A DNA stretch of 46,816 nt from Prevotella sp. UBA5387. Lineage in GTDB: Bacteria; Bacteroidota; Bacteroidia; Bacteroidales; Bacteroidaceae. Made by a program: the position numbers and the translations under genes. The stretch's first letter is position 1. Each line of letters opens with the position of its first letter. The stretch spans positions 19,271 to 66,086 of the forward strand of contig DHOP01000067.1 in the NCBI GenBank assembly GCA_002407775.1, in the 5' to 3' direction. Under the pieces are notes generated by a model. The model saw only the letters and a list, made by a program, of their open reading frames with translations, was not told where the DNA came from and ran no database searches. Below, one piece after another: positions 8,050 through 16,253 of this stretch.

Positions 8050-8772
8050 TTATTTCTCAAAGTGCTGATAGTCTTTCATCGAGCGCCATGCCCCACCCCA
8101 ACGAAAACCATGTTGCAAGAAAAGGCGGTGTAACAGGTCGTTACGTTCTATTTTGTAGGGGAAATCAGCATCGCGATTACAATACTTCTTTGCATTGGAA
8201 GGCTGGACGATTACTCGACCATCACTTTTACGACGATAATACGGATTGTAGAGCGCATTGATGTCTACGGCCATTCCCCGTGAATGAGCAGAAAGCTTTT
8301 TTGAGCCCTTTATGCGACGGTAAAAGAAACAGGTGGAGTTGTTTGCACGCATAGACAACTCATCATCGGCATCAAAATCATCAACAAGTTGGACACCTTG
8401 AATAGGATAACGCTGCCGATAGAGTTCCTTAAAGATACTAATGAGGTCAGCAGCTATGGCCTTGTTGCAGACCATTTCACCCTTGCGCGTTTTTCCATCA
8501 AAATCATAATGGAGCAAACGGAGATAGCACAAGCTGCTACGAGGTACACTGCAATCCTCAGGATAGCTTTTCCCTATCATCCTAGCAAATACATCATCAG
8601 GAATCGGCTGCTTTGTAAACCATCTGTTAATGCTCACATCACTTACTGTCTCTGCATCCACTTCCTCTCCCACGCGCCATCCGTTCGTTCTCATGGAATG
8701 GTTTTTCGCGATTGCCGCAAAACTAGTTAAGACCATCAGGCATAGTGCCGACAGCATCTTATATCTCATCAT
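8050..8772 (-). CDS. Exported M15-family (VanY/D,D-carboxypeptidase-like) peptidase
   Basis: 240-residue exported peptidase predicted to act on peptidoglycan stem peptides. A signal peptide spans about residues 1-22 (ending SFAAIA). Zinc-site motifs of the M15C group are intact: SAHSRGMAVDIN gives H163 and D170, and DYQHFE near the end gives H237. GGAW just before the last motif is also typical. Length suits the small M15 proteins. The ATG at 8772 is followed by further Met codons at residues 2 and 6, so the exact start is not certain. It lies downstream of tRNA-Gln and its hairpin terminator, on the same strand. I found no clear promoter of its own, so read-through from the tRNA is possible. 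Confidence 0.85.
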   Translation of the reverse strand: MMRYKMLSALCLMVLTSFAAIAKNHSMRTNGWRVGEEVDAETVSDVSINRWFTKQPIPDDVFARMIGKSYPEDCSVPRSSLCYLRLLHYDFDGKTRKGEMVCNKAIAADLISIFKELYRQRYPIQGVQLVDDFDADDELSMRANNSTCFFYRRIKGSKKLSAHSRGMAVDINALYNPYYRRKSDGRVIVQPSNAKKYCNRDADFPYKIERNDLLHRLFLQHGFRWGGAWRSMKDYQHFEK

Positions 8773-8812
8773 ACGATATTACAAAAATTGCCTTCGTCAA
8801 TATAACGAAATA

Positions 8813-8834
8813 AGCCTGCTGAATTCAGCAGGCT
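8813..8834 (-). terminator. Hairpin terminator after tRNA-Gln
   Basis: AGCCTGCTGAATTCAGCAGGCT is a self-complementary hairpin arm pair (11 bp, if opened at the centre a short loop), 15 nt past the tRNA 3' end on the minus strand, followed there by TTATTTC. Confidence 0.7.
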
Positions 8835-8848
8835 TTCTTTGCATTTGG

Positions 8849-8919
8849 TTGGGATACCAGGATTCGAACCTGGAATGACAGGACCAGAATCTGTAGTGTT
8901 ACCATTACACCATATCCCA
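8849..8919 (-). tRNA. tRNA-Gln (anticodon CTG)
   Basis: On the minus strand the acceptor arm TGGGATA pairs with TATCCCA. The D-arm GTGTAATGGTAACAC, T-arm CCAGG-TTCGAAT-CCTGG and anticodon loop TTCTGGT, with anticodon CTG, are all present. The first base pair U-A and the D-arm are typical of tRNA-Gln. The last pair of the anticodon stem reads A-C (31-39), a mismatch. CCA is not encoded; the base after the acceptor stem is A. Confidence 0.95.
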
Positions 8920-8954
8920 ATGCCTATCGCAAAACGATTCCTCATTTGCGAGTG

Positions 8955-8986
8955 CAAAGATATAGCATTTTTTTGTTACTTCCAAA
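8955..8986 (-). promoter_or_regulatory. Promoter of tRNA-Gln
   Basis: On the minus strand TTTG (8986-8983), 20 nt, then TATCTTTG (8962-8955), an exact Bacteroidota consensus about 36 nt before the tRNA 5' end. Confidence 0.8.
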
Positions 8987-9084
8987 CTTTTTGAGGATTT
9001 TTAGAAGTGTCAATCAAAAAATCACAATTACTGAAAGACGAACAAATATTGGCCGAAAAGACCGGTTTTCTCGTTTTTTACCCG

Positions 9085-9092
9085 TATCTTTG
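9085..9092 (+). promoter_or_regulatory. -7 element before rsfS-ftsH-cdsA
   Basis: TATCTTTG matches the Bacteroidota -7 element exactly and lies 49 nt before the rsfS ATG. The -33 position has no good TTTG. Confidence 0.6.
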
Positions 9093-9141
9093 CCCTATTA
9101 AAGATTAATATATTAATAGGTATAGCTATACAAAAGACTCT

Positions 9142-9501
9142 ATGACAACATCTTCAAAACTCGTAGAAACAATAACCAAAGGTATCCAAGAAAAAAAGGG
9201 ACAAGACATCGTAGTAGCGGACTTAAGCAAAATAGACGGCGCAATAGCTAATTATTTCGTGATTTGTCAGGGCGGCTCACCAAATCAAGTGGAAGCCATC
9301 GCCGAATCGGTAGGCGACATCTGCCGTAAGGAAATGGACGAAAAACCTGTCGGTGTGAATGGCTTGGGCAACAATCAGTGGGTTGCCATAGACTTCGTTG
9401 ACGTATTGGTTCACATCTTTCAGCCTGAAACCCGCTCCTTTTACAACTTGGAAGAGTTATGGGAAGATGCTAAAATAACTAAAATTCCCGATTTCGACTA
9501 G
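9142..9501 (+). CDS. rsfS: Ribosome silencing factor RsfS (Iojap)
   Basis: 119-residue protein that binds large-subunit protein uL14 and blocks joining of the 30S and 50S subunits when growth slows. Family landmarks are visible: IVVADLSKIDGAIANYFVIC (about 23-42), GSPNQVEAIAESV, GLGNNQWVAIDFVDVLVHIF and the FYNLEELW-D segment near the C-terminus. Length is normal. It is the first gene of rsfS-ftsH-cdsA, an arrangement commonly seen in Bacteroidota, and is 52 nt from ftsH. A TATCTTTG element lies upstream. Confidence 0.96.
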   Translation: MTTSSKLVETITKGIQEKKGQDIVVADLSKIDGAIANYFVICQGGSPNQVEAIAESVGDICRKEMDEKPVGVNGLGNNQWVAIDFVDVLVHIFQPETRSFYNLEELWEDAKITKIPDFD

Positions 9502-9553
9502 TCTTTGGCACATCGTTTGATACTCCCTAAGAAATATAACTATTTTTTCATCG

Positions 9554-11647
9554 ATGGACAATAACAACAGAAAATTCAACAATAACAACGATGATCAACC
9601 GAAGATGCCTAAGTTCAACATGAACTGGATCTACGTGATCATCGCGATTTCGCTTGCCCTGATTTTTATCACAGGCGGTGGAAACTCACTTGCCCGCGGT
9701 GCCGGAGCTAATCAAGAGGCAACCTATACTGAATTTAAGCAGTATGTGGAAAAGGGATACGCCCAGCGCATAGTCATTAACAAAACCGACAATTCGCTGC
9801 GAATGTATGTCAAGCCAAAGTTCATTCGCACAGTCTTTAATATGACTGCCAAGCAGGTTGGTTCCAATCCATACGTCTCTGTGCAGATCGGCTCGGTGGA
9901 CCAAGTGGAGACCTTCCTTAACGCTCAGCAACAGAAAGGACACTTCGCCAGTTATAGTTATAACAATGAGAAAGGTAATGACTTCTTTGCTTTACTCATA
10001 AATCTGCTTCCATTAATACTCTTCTTCGGTCTGATTTGGTTCTGGGGTCGTCGCATGAGCAGCGGTGGCGGTGGCGGTGGCGTGTTTAATGTGGGCAAGA
10101 GCAAAGCCAAACTATATGAAAAAGGCAATGAGCTCGGCATCACCTTTAAGGACGTTGCAGGACAGGAAGGCGCCAAGCAGGAGGTGCAAGAGATTGTAGA
10201 ATTTCTGAAGAACCCACAAAAATATACCGACCTTGGTGGTAAAATTCCAACTGGAGCACTGCTCATAGGTCCTCCGGGAACTGGTAAGACACTGCTTGCC
10301 AAGGCCGTAGCCGGTGAGGCTGGTGTACCGTTCTTCTCCATGTCTGGATCGGACTTCGTAGAGATGTTCGTTGGTGTGGGTGCTAGTCGTGTACGCGATG
10401 TCTTTGCCCAAGCAAAGCAGAAAGCTCCTTGTATTATCTTTATTGACGAGATTGACGCCGTGGGTCGTGCCCGCTCGAAGAACCCTGCAATGGGTGGAAA
10501 CGATGAGCGCGAGAACACTTTGAACGCCCTCCTCACCGAGATGGACGGTTTCGGAACTAACTCAGGTGTGATTGTGCTTGCCGCAACCAACCGTGCCGAC
10601 ATGCTTGACCAAGCTCTGTTGCGTGCTGGTCGATTTGACAGACAGATTCATGTGGACCTCCCTGACCTCGCAGAACGCAAGGCCATCTTCCAGGTTCATC
10701 TCCGTCCTATCAAGACAGACCATGATCTTGACATTGATTTCTTGGCACGCCAAACTCCTGGTTTCTCAGGCGCGGACATTGCCAACGTATGTAACGAGGC
10801 AGCCTTGATTGCTGCTCGTCATGACAAGAAGAAGGTAGCGAAGCAAGACTTCCTTGATGCGGTTGACCGTATCATCGGTGGATTGGAGAAGAAGACCAAG
10901 GTGATGACTCGCGAAGAGAAGAAGAGTATTGCCATCCACGAGGCTGGACATGCTACTATCAGCTGGTTCTGCGAACACGCTAACCCATTGGTTAAGGTAA
11001 CTATCGTGCCACGTGGACAGGCATTGGGTGCCGCTTGGTATCTGCCAGAAGAACGTGTGATCACGACAAAAGAACAGATGCTTGACGAGATGTGTGCCAT
11101 TTTGGGTGGCCGTGCAGCTGAGGAAGTATGCCTTGGACATATTTCAACAGGTGCCATGAACGACCTTGAGCGTGCAACTAAGAGTGCCTACGGCATGATT
11201 GCATACGCTGGCATGAGCGACAAGCTGCCCAATATCTGCTACTACAACAATCAAGAGTATCAGTTCCAACGGCCATATAGTGAGACCACGGCTAAGATTA
11301 TGGATGACGAAGTGCTCAAGATGATCAACGAAGAGTATGCTCGAGCAAAGCACATACTCGAGGAACATCGTGATGGACATCGTCAGTTGGCAGAGTTGCT
11401 GTTTGCCAAGGAGGTAATCTATGCTGAGGATGTGGAGAAGATATTCGGTAAGAGGCCTTGGGTCAGCCGCACTGATGAAATCCTCAAAGAGAACAAAGCC
11501 TTAGAGGATGCCAAAGCACAGGTCGAAGAACCTAAGCTTGAAGACATGCCCGATGTAGTGAAGCAAGCACAATTAGAGCATGAGGCCGCAAAGGTAGAGA
11601 AGAACACAGAGGATTTTGAAGAGGTGGACAAGCCTGCGGAAGAGTAA
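9554..11647 (+). CDS. ftsH: ATP-dependent zinc metalloprotease FtsH
   Basis: Membrane-anchored AAA+ protease that extracts and degrades misfolded membrane proteins and some regulators. The 697 residues show a first membrane helix at about 25-41, a periplasmic domain, a second helix at about 145-165 and a Gly-rich linker (SSGGGGGGV). The AAA module has Walker A GPPGTGKT (239-246), Walker B IIFIDEIDA and the second region of homology ending LLRAGRFDR. The protease site is HEAGH with H462, E463 and H466. The C-terminal tail after about 640 is acidic (Glu/Lys-rich). All catalytic residues are intact. It is followed by cdsA and, after that, a terminator. Confidence 0.98.
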   Translation: MDNNNRKFNNNNDDQPKMPKFNMNWIYVIIAISLALIFITGGGNSLARGAGANQEATYTEFKQYVEKGYAQRIVINKTDNSLRMYVKPKFIRTVFNMTAKQVGSNPYVSVQIGSVDQVETFLNAQQQKGHFASYSYNNEKGNDFFALLINLLPLILFFGLIWFWGRRMSSGGGGGGVFNVGKSKAKLYEKGNELGITFKDVAGQEGAKQEVQEIVEFLKNPQKYTDLGGKIPTGALLIGPPGTGKTLLAKAVAGEAGVPFFSMSGSDFVEMFVGVGASRVRDVFAQAKQKAPCIIFIDEIDAVGRARSKNPAMGGNDERENTLNALLTEMDGFGTNSGVIVLAATNRADMLDQALLRAGRFDRQIHVDLPDLAERKAIFQVHLRPIKTDHDLDIDFLARQTPGFSGADIANVCNEAALIAARHDKKKVAKQDFLDAVDRIIGGLEKKTKVMTREEKKSIAIHEAGHATISWFCEHANPLVKVTIVPRGQALGAAWYLPEERVITTKEQMLDEMCAILGGRAAEEVCLGHISTGAMNDLERATKSAYGMIAYAGMSDKLPNICYYNNQEYQFQRPYSETTAKIMDDEVLKMINEEYARAKHILEEHRDGHRQLAELLFAKEVIYAEDVEKIFGKRPWVSRTDEILKENKALEDAKAQVEEPKLEDMPDVVKQAQLEHEAAKVEKNTEDFEEVDKPAEE

Positions 11648-11707
11648 ATTCTTTAGACGGAAGGACACTTCTTTTATTGAACAAGAATACGCAATATGTA
11701 GATCAGT

Positions 11708-12577
11708 ATGACTGAAAAGCAGAAAAATCTAGTTGTAAGGGCCATTACAGGAGTATTATTTGTGACCATCATGGTAGTAGGATTTCTCAGTCCAACTGCC
11801 ATGGTTGCGCTTTTTGCTGTAATCACTGCTCTAGCACTTTGGGAGTACGGCGGACTTGTTAACGACCGTGTGGCAGACACACAGATCAACCGTTTCATAT
11901 CCACAGTGGCCGGTGTGTACTTCTTTATCGCTGTGGCAGCATGGCGAACTGGCATAGTGGACAACTTCGTTGTCATGGTCCCCTATGTGCTTTCCATCAT
12001 CTATCTTATTATCAGCGAACTTTACACACGCAGTCGAAGTGCCATCTGCAACTGGGCATACACGGCACTTGGTCAAATATACATTGCATTACCGCTTTCA
12101 CTTATCAATATTCTCGCCTTTGAGATGGCACCTGATGGCAGCGGCATACATTATGACATGCTCTTGCCATTAAGCATTTTCATCTTCCTTTGGGTGAACG
12201 ACTCGGGAGCTTATACGGTGGGTTCTCTGTTGGGCAAGCACCAACTCTTTCCACGGATATCCCCACACAAAAGTTGGGAAGGTAGTATCGGTGGTGGCTT
12301 ATTTGTGCTTATCGCAGCTGGAATCATTGGTTGGATTGCTAATAATGGTGCCGAACCACACACGTTGAGTATTCCTGCTTGGATTGGACTTGGCCTTACG
12401 GTGGTGGTGTTTGGTACATGGGGAGACTTAGTGGAGAGCCTTTTCAAGCGCACCTTGGGCATTAAGGATAGCGGAAACATTCTTCCAGGTCATGGTGGCA
12501 TACTTGATCGCTTCGACTCTTCGCTCATGGCCATTCCCGCAGCAGTTATCTATCTCTATACGATAACAATGATATAA
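11708..12577 (+). CDS. cdsA: Phosphatidate cytidylyltransferase
   Basis: Inner-membrane enzyme that makes CDP-diacylglycerol from phosphatidate and CTP, the branch point of phospholipid synthesis. The 289 residues contain several hydrophobic helices and end in the CdsA signature, running from SHKSWEG through GDLVESLFKRTLGIKDSG to LPGHGGILDRFDS (about 235-278), where the conserved Asp residues bind metal and CTP. Length is typical. It is 60 nt after ftsH and the last gene of the operon; a strong hairpin with a T-run follows at 12641-12688. Confidence 0.96.
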   Translation: MTEKQKNLVVRAITGVLFVTIMVVGFLSPTAMVALFAVITALALWEYGGLVNDRVADTQINRFISTVAGVYFFIAVAAWRTGIVDNFVVMVPYVLSIIYLIISELYTRSRSAICNWAYTALGQIYIALPLSLINILAFEMAPDGSGIHYDMLLPLSIFIFLWVNDSGAYTVGSLLGKHQLFPRISPHKSWEGSIGGGLFVLIAAGIIGWIANNGAEPHTLSIPAWIGLGLTVVVFGTWGDLVESLFKRTLGIKDSGNILPGHGGILDRFDSSLMAIPAAVIYLYTITMI

Positions 12578-12640
12578 GCAGAGCAAAGCATAAGTTTGAA
12601 CATGTAGATACTTTTAAAAAGTATTACCAACATAATTCAA

Positions 12641-12688
12641 AAAGATGGCACGAATATTATATTATTCGTGCCATCTTTATTTTTTTTT
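12641..12688 (+). terminator. Terminator of rsfS-ftsH-cdsA
   Basis: AAAGATGGCACGAAT (12641-12655) pairs exactly with ATTCGTGCCATCTTT (12664-12678), followed by a run of nine or more T. A strong 15-bp stem. Confidence 0.95.
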
Positions 12689-12989
12689 AGTCGATATTTC
12701 ATGCTTCGCCATATACTTGTGTCAAATCGAACTGTCATTGTAGCCTAATCCTATTATCTTTGTAGCCAAATGGCATCATTAGCAAGCATTGATCGCATAG
12801 CTAGGAATATCTTTCCGGTATCGAGAAAGACACAATAGAAATACACTGTCATAGATTTTTGCCGTTTCCAGAGTCATTTTGGGAGAGTCCATCCTTCTGT
12901 CTTACTTATTGAATAGTTCATTTATAAAGTTAATTTGAAGGTATATCTGCGATTGGTTATAAGAAAACGAAAACTTCTTTAAACTAAAC
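12689..12989. other. Gene-free spacer with an orphan promoter-like motif
   Basis: About 300 bp between the cdsA terminator and the hairpin after the large pectinesterase. No credible coding frame. The only feature I see is TATCTTTG at 12755-12762 on the plus strand, a perfect -7 element with no good -33 and no downstream gene on that strand. Confidence 0.4.
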
Positions 12990-13023
12990 ATCGCGCACAA
13001 TGGAACTAGCCAAAGTGCGCGAT
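12990..13023 (-). terminator. Hairpin after the pectin gene cluster
   Basis: ATCGCGCAC (12990-12998) pairs exactly with GTGCGCGAT (13015-13023), 35 nt beyond the stop of the large pectinesterase. There is no strong T-run on the minus strand, so it is a probable rather than a textbook terminator. Confidence 0.6.
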
Positions 13024-13057
13024 AAATCTTATTAGTTATCCCTAAAGGGAATGAGTT

Positions 13058-16000
13058 TTACCGAATAACAACCTTCTCAGCAGTAGTCTTACCATTCTCC
13101 AATTCATTGACACGTACATTGACGCCAGGACGTGGAACTGGTAAACGTGTGCCATCGACAGAGTAATACTTAGTACGAACTACCTGATCTACCTTGGCTT
13201 TATTAATGCTTGTAGCAACATCTAGGACTTGTGCCTGACCAAATCCCCCCATAGTATTAGCAGCACGAATCGAGTAGATCTTCACATTCGGATCCATTGC
13301 ATAGCTATTGGTATTTGTGATGTCTTTGAAAACACCATCTGCAAATACGGCATAGGCTGGTGTGCCTGATAAGCTTTCCCAATTTAGAGTGCTTCCAATG
13401 AGTGTTATAGTACCCAACCTAACCTGTTGAGAAAGCACATCTGGTGTCCAGTCTGGGAACACCTTGGTTATGGCAAAGAGCGCAACAGAGTCAACACTCA
13501 TTGTGGTGTTGTAGGTAGAACTTGTCATATCCTTGGTGAAGGTCTGAATATTGGAAGCCGGTGTGACAACAGTACCAGTTCCATCGACAGATCCATATTC
13601 CTTAAAACTATAGGCATAAACATTCATTCCACCTGTAGTAAAACGTGTCGGGTCTATCTCAGCGGGTTGAAGGATGATCGTGTTAAGATAGGTCAACTTT
13701 GAAAGTCCACCCCAAGAACGTCCTAATGAGAATGAAGCGGCAAGGTTATCTATTGTACAGCCATCAAAAACATAACCAAACTTACAATTGTCAGAGGGAT
13801 AAGGCGCAGCGATTACATCACGACCAGTCTTGCCATCAGCGGTGCGTGACTCGTTGACAAGTTTAACTCGATTGAAGAAGACATCACCATCTCCACAGAG
13901 ATAATCGACTGTTCCATGGATCTCTCCATCCTCAAAATAGAATTGTCCGTTTGAATTGCTATAGTAAGTATCCTGATAAGAAAGCATCTTCACATTCTTA
14001 CAGATAGTACGGTTACCCTTGTCCTGAATGACAACAGCGCGTCCAGCAGAACCACTTGCATAATAGTCCAGTGCGTTTTTCAATGTAAGGTCCTGGAAAT
14101 ATGTATTCTGGCCAGAAATAAGAAATGTGGCTGTAGTACCAATTCCTTCATTTTCAACCTTAGGAGCATTTACAATTATCGTAGCATCTCTGTCCTCACC
14201 AATGATGGAAATATTGTTTCCAGAGATGGGGGTAAGCACCTTCTCACCCAGATTATAAGTCCCCTTAGGCACAAAAATAAAGGTACGATTATCACTTGCA
14301 TTTGCATTAGCTACTTCAATCGTACTCAAGAGGTTGGCGGCATCACCTGCTTTGACAACATAGTACCCTGACTGACCAGCACTGATAGGTGAATCTTGGA
14401 CATTGAGAATGGTAAGACTATGGACATAAGGAGATCCACTGAAGACCAAAGTGAGGTTGTCTGCGGGTCCTTGATAATAATAGGATCTCGTTGATCCATC
14501 GTTTGTGACAGGCGTTTCAATCGTTGACAACTGATTTCCCTTGCTGTCAATGATCTTAATAGTGGCCGCACTACCATAACGACAGAGCGATGCAAGGATG
14601 TATGCATTGCCTCCAACGAGTAGTTTAAGGGAATCACCGTCGGCAAACTGCCAACCGTGTGTGCCATCGTGGAACTTACCACTACCTACCAAGTTAAAAG
14701 CTTCGTGATCCTCATCATAGAAATATTGATCCGCCATATTGAACTCATAACGCCGCGTGGTGCTCATGGTCTCAATCTCAGTGGCAAGAGCATAGATAGC
14801 AGTGTTGGCCGTGATGACATCCGTTGGGACAAACTTGCGATTGTTTGAACCGCTGGGGTTTGCTGCCCATCCGCGGAAAGCATATCCTGAAGCAATTGTC
14901 AAATCTGCCACACTATAAGGGAATGCGGATATAGTAGCATCCTTTTCAACAGTCTGTGTGCCCACAACAGTGGTACCATCGGTGTTGTAATAAGTGAGCG
15001 TAAAGTCAGGTTTGAATACAACGGATGCTTTATAGTTCACAGTTTCTCCATTGGCAGTTACAGGAATCGTAACAGTAGTAGCTCCACCAACAGTTTCATA
15101 AACGAGTGTTCCAATTTGTCCGTTTAATGCAGTAGCAGTGATGGGATTGGTCTCAGATATCATGCTTTGCTTCTTTGATATCTCAATGGTTGCAGTCTGC
15201 GAACCATCTGTCATCTCTTTAAACACATCAGCAGCCTGATAAGTTGTTCCATTGATAAAGATAGTCCCTAAGGCTGGCATCTTACTTAAATCTACATTGC
15301 CATAGATGTCAAGCCGAAAGAGATAGGCGTTATTTGAAACATTGAGGTTGGTGAAACGAAGCTGACAATTGGTGCGGTTAACATCCACATCAACGTTGGT
15401 GCCCGATGCAGTAGTCGCAACTGTATTACTTAAAACAACCCAGTCTGCATCACCGTCTCCTTTGGCCTCTAATCGCCAACCGCGATTGCTTCCTGTTGCT
15501 CCATGAAGGAAATGAACTCGTGAAATATTAGCAAGTTTAGAGGTGATAACGTATGGATCCGCAGCCTTGCTACACATGAGGTAACCACCTGTCCAAGATG
15601 GAAACTTAGCAACATTCTGGTTGGTCGAACTAATCAATGTGTTGTAAAGGGAGAATACCAAGCTCTCATGGCTGTATTTTGTTGCCCATGTCACAGCAGA
15701 TTCTGTGGTAGCAGCTGGAGCATTAGTCCATTCAGTGAATGTTGATGTGTAAAGCATTTTTTCCTGGATCATGCTTAAATGTACCACTCGAATAGCATAA
15801 AGATAAGATGAACCTGTGCCTATTATCTCCACATAGCCTTGAGTAGCCTCAGCTGTTGTAGCGGTATGGTTAATTACGTCTGCTGTTGCGGCTATGCCTC
15901 CTACTGTGTATGCATGGTAATTGGGATAGGATGTGACTGTCACGGTGTCCTTGACAGATTTAACAGGAACCTTAATAATGGTGCCAGCATTGAACTGAGC

Positions 16001-16219
16001 ATCGCTGCCACGAGTAGCGAGCTTACCATTAGTTGCATCAACGGTTAGCTCGATGCCTGCGACATCGGAAGGTACAGTCCCAGAGGTTTTCTCAAATGAT
16101 ACAGCATCGGCTGCCATAGTTTGGAAGTCCCATAAGGCGACGACATCTACTGCGTGCACGGTCATGGCTGCAAAGAGCGATAGACAGAGCACGGAAAATT
16201 TAAGTAAAGATTGTTTCAT
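13058..16219 (-). CDS. Large modular CE8 pectinesterase with T9SS-like tail
   Basis: 1053-residue secreted enzyme predicted to remove methyl groups from pectin. Order of parts: signal peptide (1-23); beta-rich module (about 24-148); second binding-type module (about 160-310); an InlB-like beta repeat (about 405-480); another beta module (about 490-607); CE8 beta-helix (about 617-925); an Fn3-like segment; and a C-terminal tail (about 1015-1053, YYSVDGTRLP through VVIR) typical of T9SS cargo in Prevotella. In the CE8 domain Q749, D750 (YQDT), D772 (TVDY) and R834 (LGRSW) align with the catalytic residues. The first oxyanion Gln of the GQAVAL motif is replaced by R727 (GRAVVI), and DFIFG reads DYLCG. 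It is the last gene of the minus-strand pectin run, 34 nt after the lyase gene. Confidence 0.85.
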   Translation of the reverse strand: MKQSLLKFSVLCLSLFAAMTVHAVDVVALWDFQTMAADAVSFEKTSGTVPSDVAGIELTVDATNGKLATRGSDAQFNAGTIIKVPVKSVKDTVTVTSYPNYHAYTVGGIAATADVINHTATTAEATQGYVEIIGTGSSYLYAIRVVHLSMIQEKMLYTSTFTEWTNAPAATTESAVTWATKYSHESLVFSLYNTLISSTNQNVAKFPSWTGGYLMCSKAADPYVITSKLANISRVHFLHGATGSNRGWRLEAKGDGDADWVVLSNTVATTASGTNVDVDVNRTNCQLRFTNLNVSNNAYLFRLDIYGNVDLSKMPALGTIFINGTTYQAADVFKEMTDGSQTATIEISKKQSMISETNPITATALNGQIGTLVYETVGGATTVTIPVTANGETVNYKASVVFKPDFTLTYYNTDGTTVVGTQTVEKDATISAFPYSVADLTIASGYAFRGWAANPSGSNNRKFVPTDVITANTAIYALATEIETMSTTRRYEFNMADQYFYDEDHEAFNLVGSGKFHDGTHGWQFADGDSLKLLVGGNAYILASLCRYGSAATIKIIDSKGNQLSTIETPVTNDGSTRSYYYQGPADNLTLVFSGSPYVHSLTILNVQDSPISAGQSGYYVVKAGDAANLLSTIEVANANASDNRTFIFVPKGTYNLGEKVLTPISGNNISIIGEDRDATIIVNAPKVENEGIGTTATFLISGQNTYFQDLTLKNALDYYASGSAGRAVVIQDKGNRTICKNVKMLSYQDTYYSNSNGQFYFEDGEIHGTVDYLCGDGDVFFNRVKLVNESRTADGKTGRDVIAAPYPSDNCKFGYVFDGCTIDNLAASFSLGRSWGGLSKLTYLNTIILQPAEIDPTRFTTGGMNVYAYSFKEYGSVDGTGTVVTPASNIQTFTKDMTSSTYNTTMSVDSVALFAITKVFPDWTPDVLSQQVRLGTITLIGSTLNWESLSGTPAYAVFADGVFKDITNTNSYAMDPNVKIYSIRAANTMGGFGQAQVLDVATSINKAKVDQVVRTKYYSVDGTRLPVPRPGVNVRVNELENGKTTAEKVVIR

Positions 16220-16253
16220 TTTTGTTAGTTTGGAATTAATTAGTTTGGAAAAT

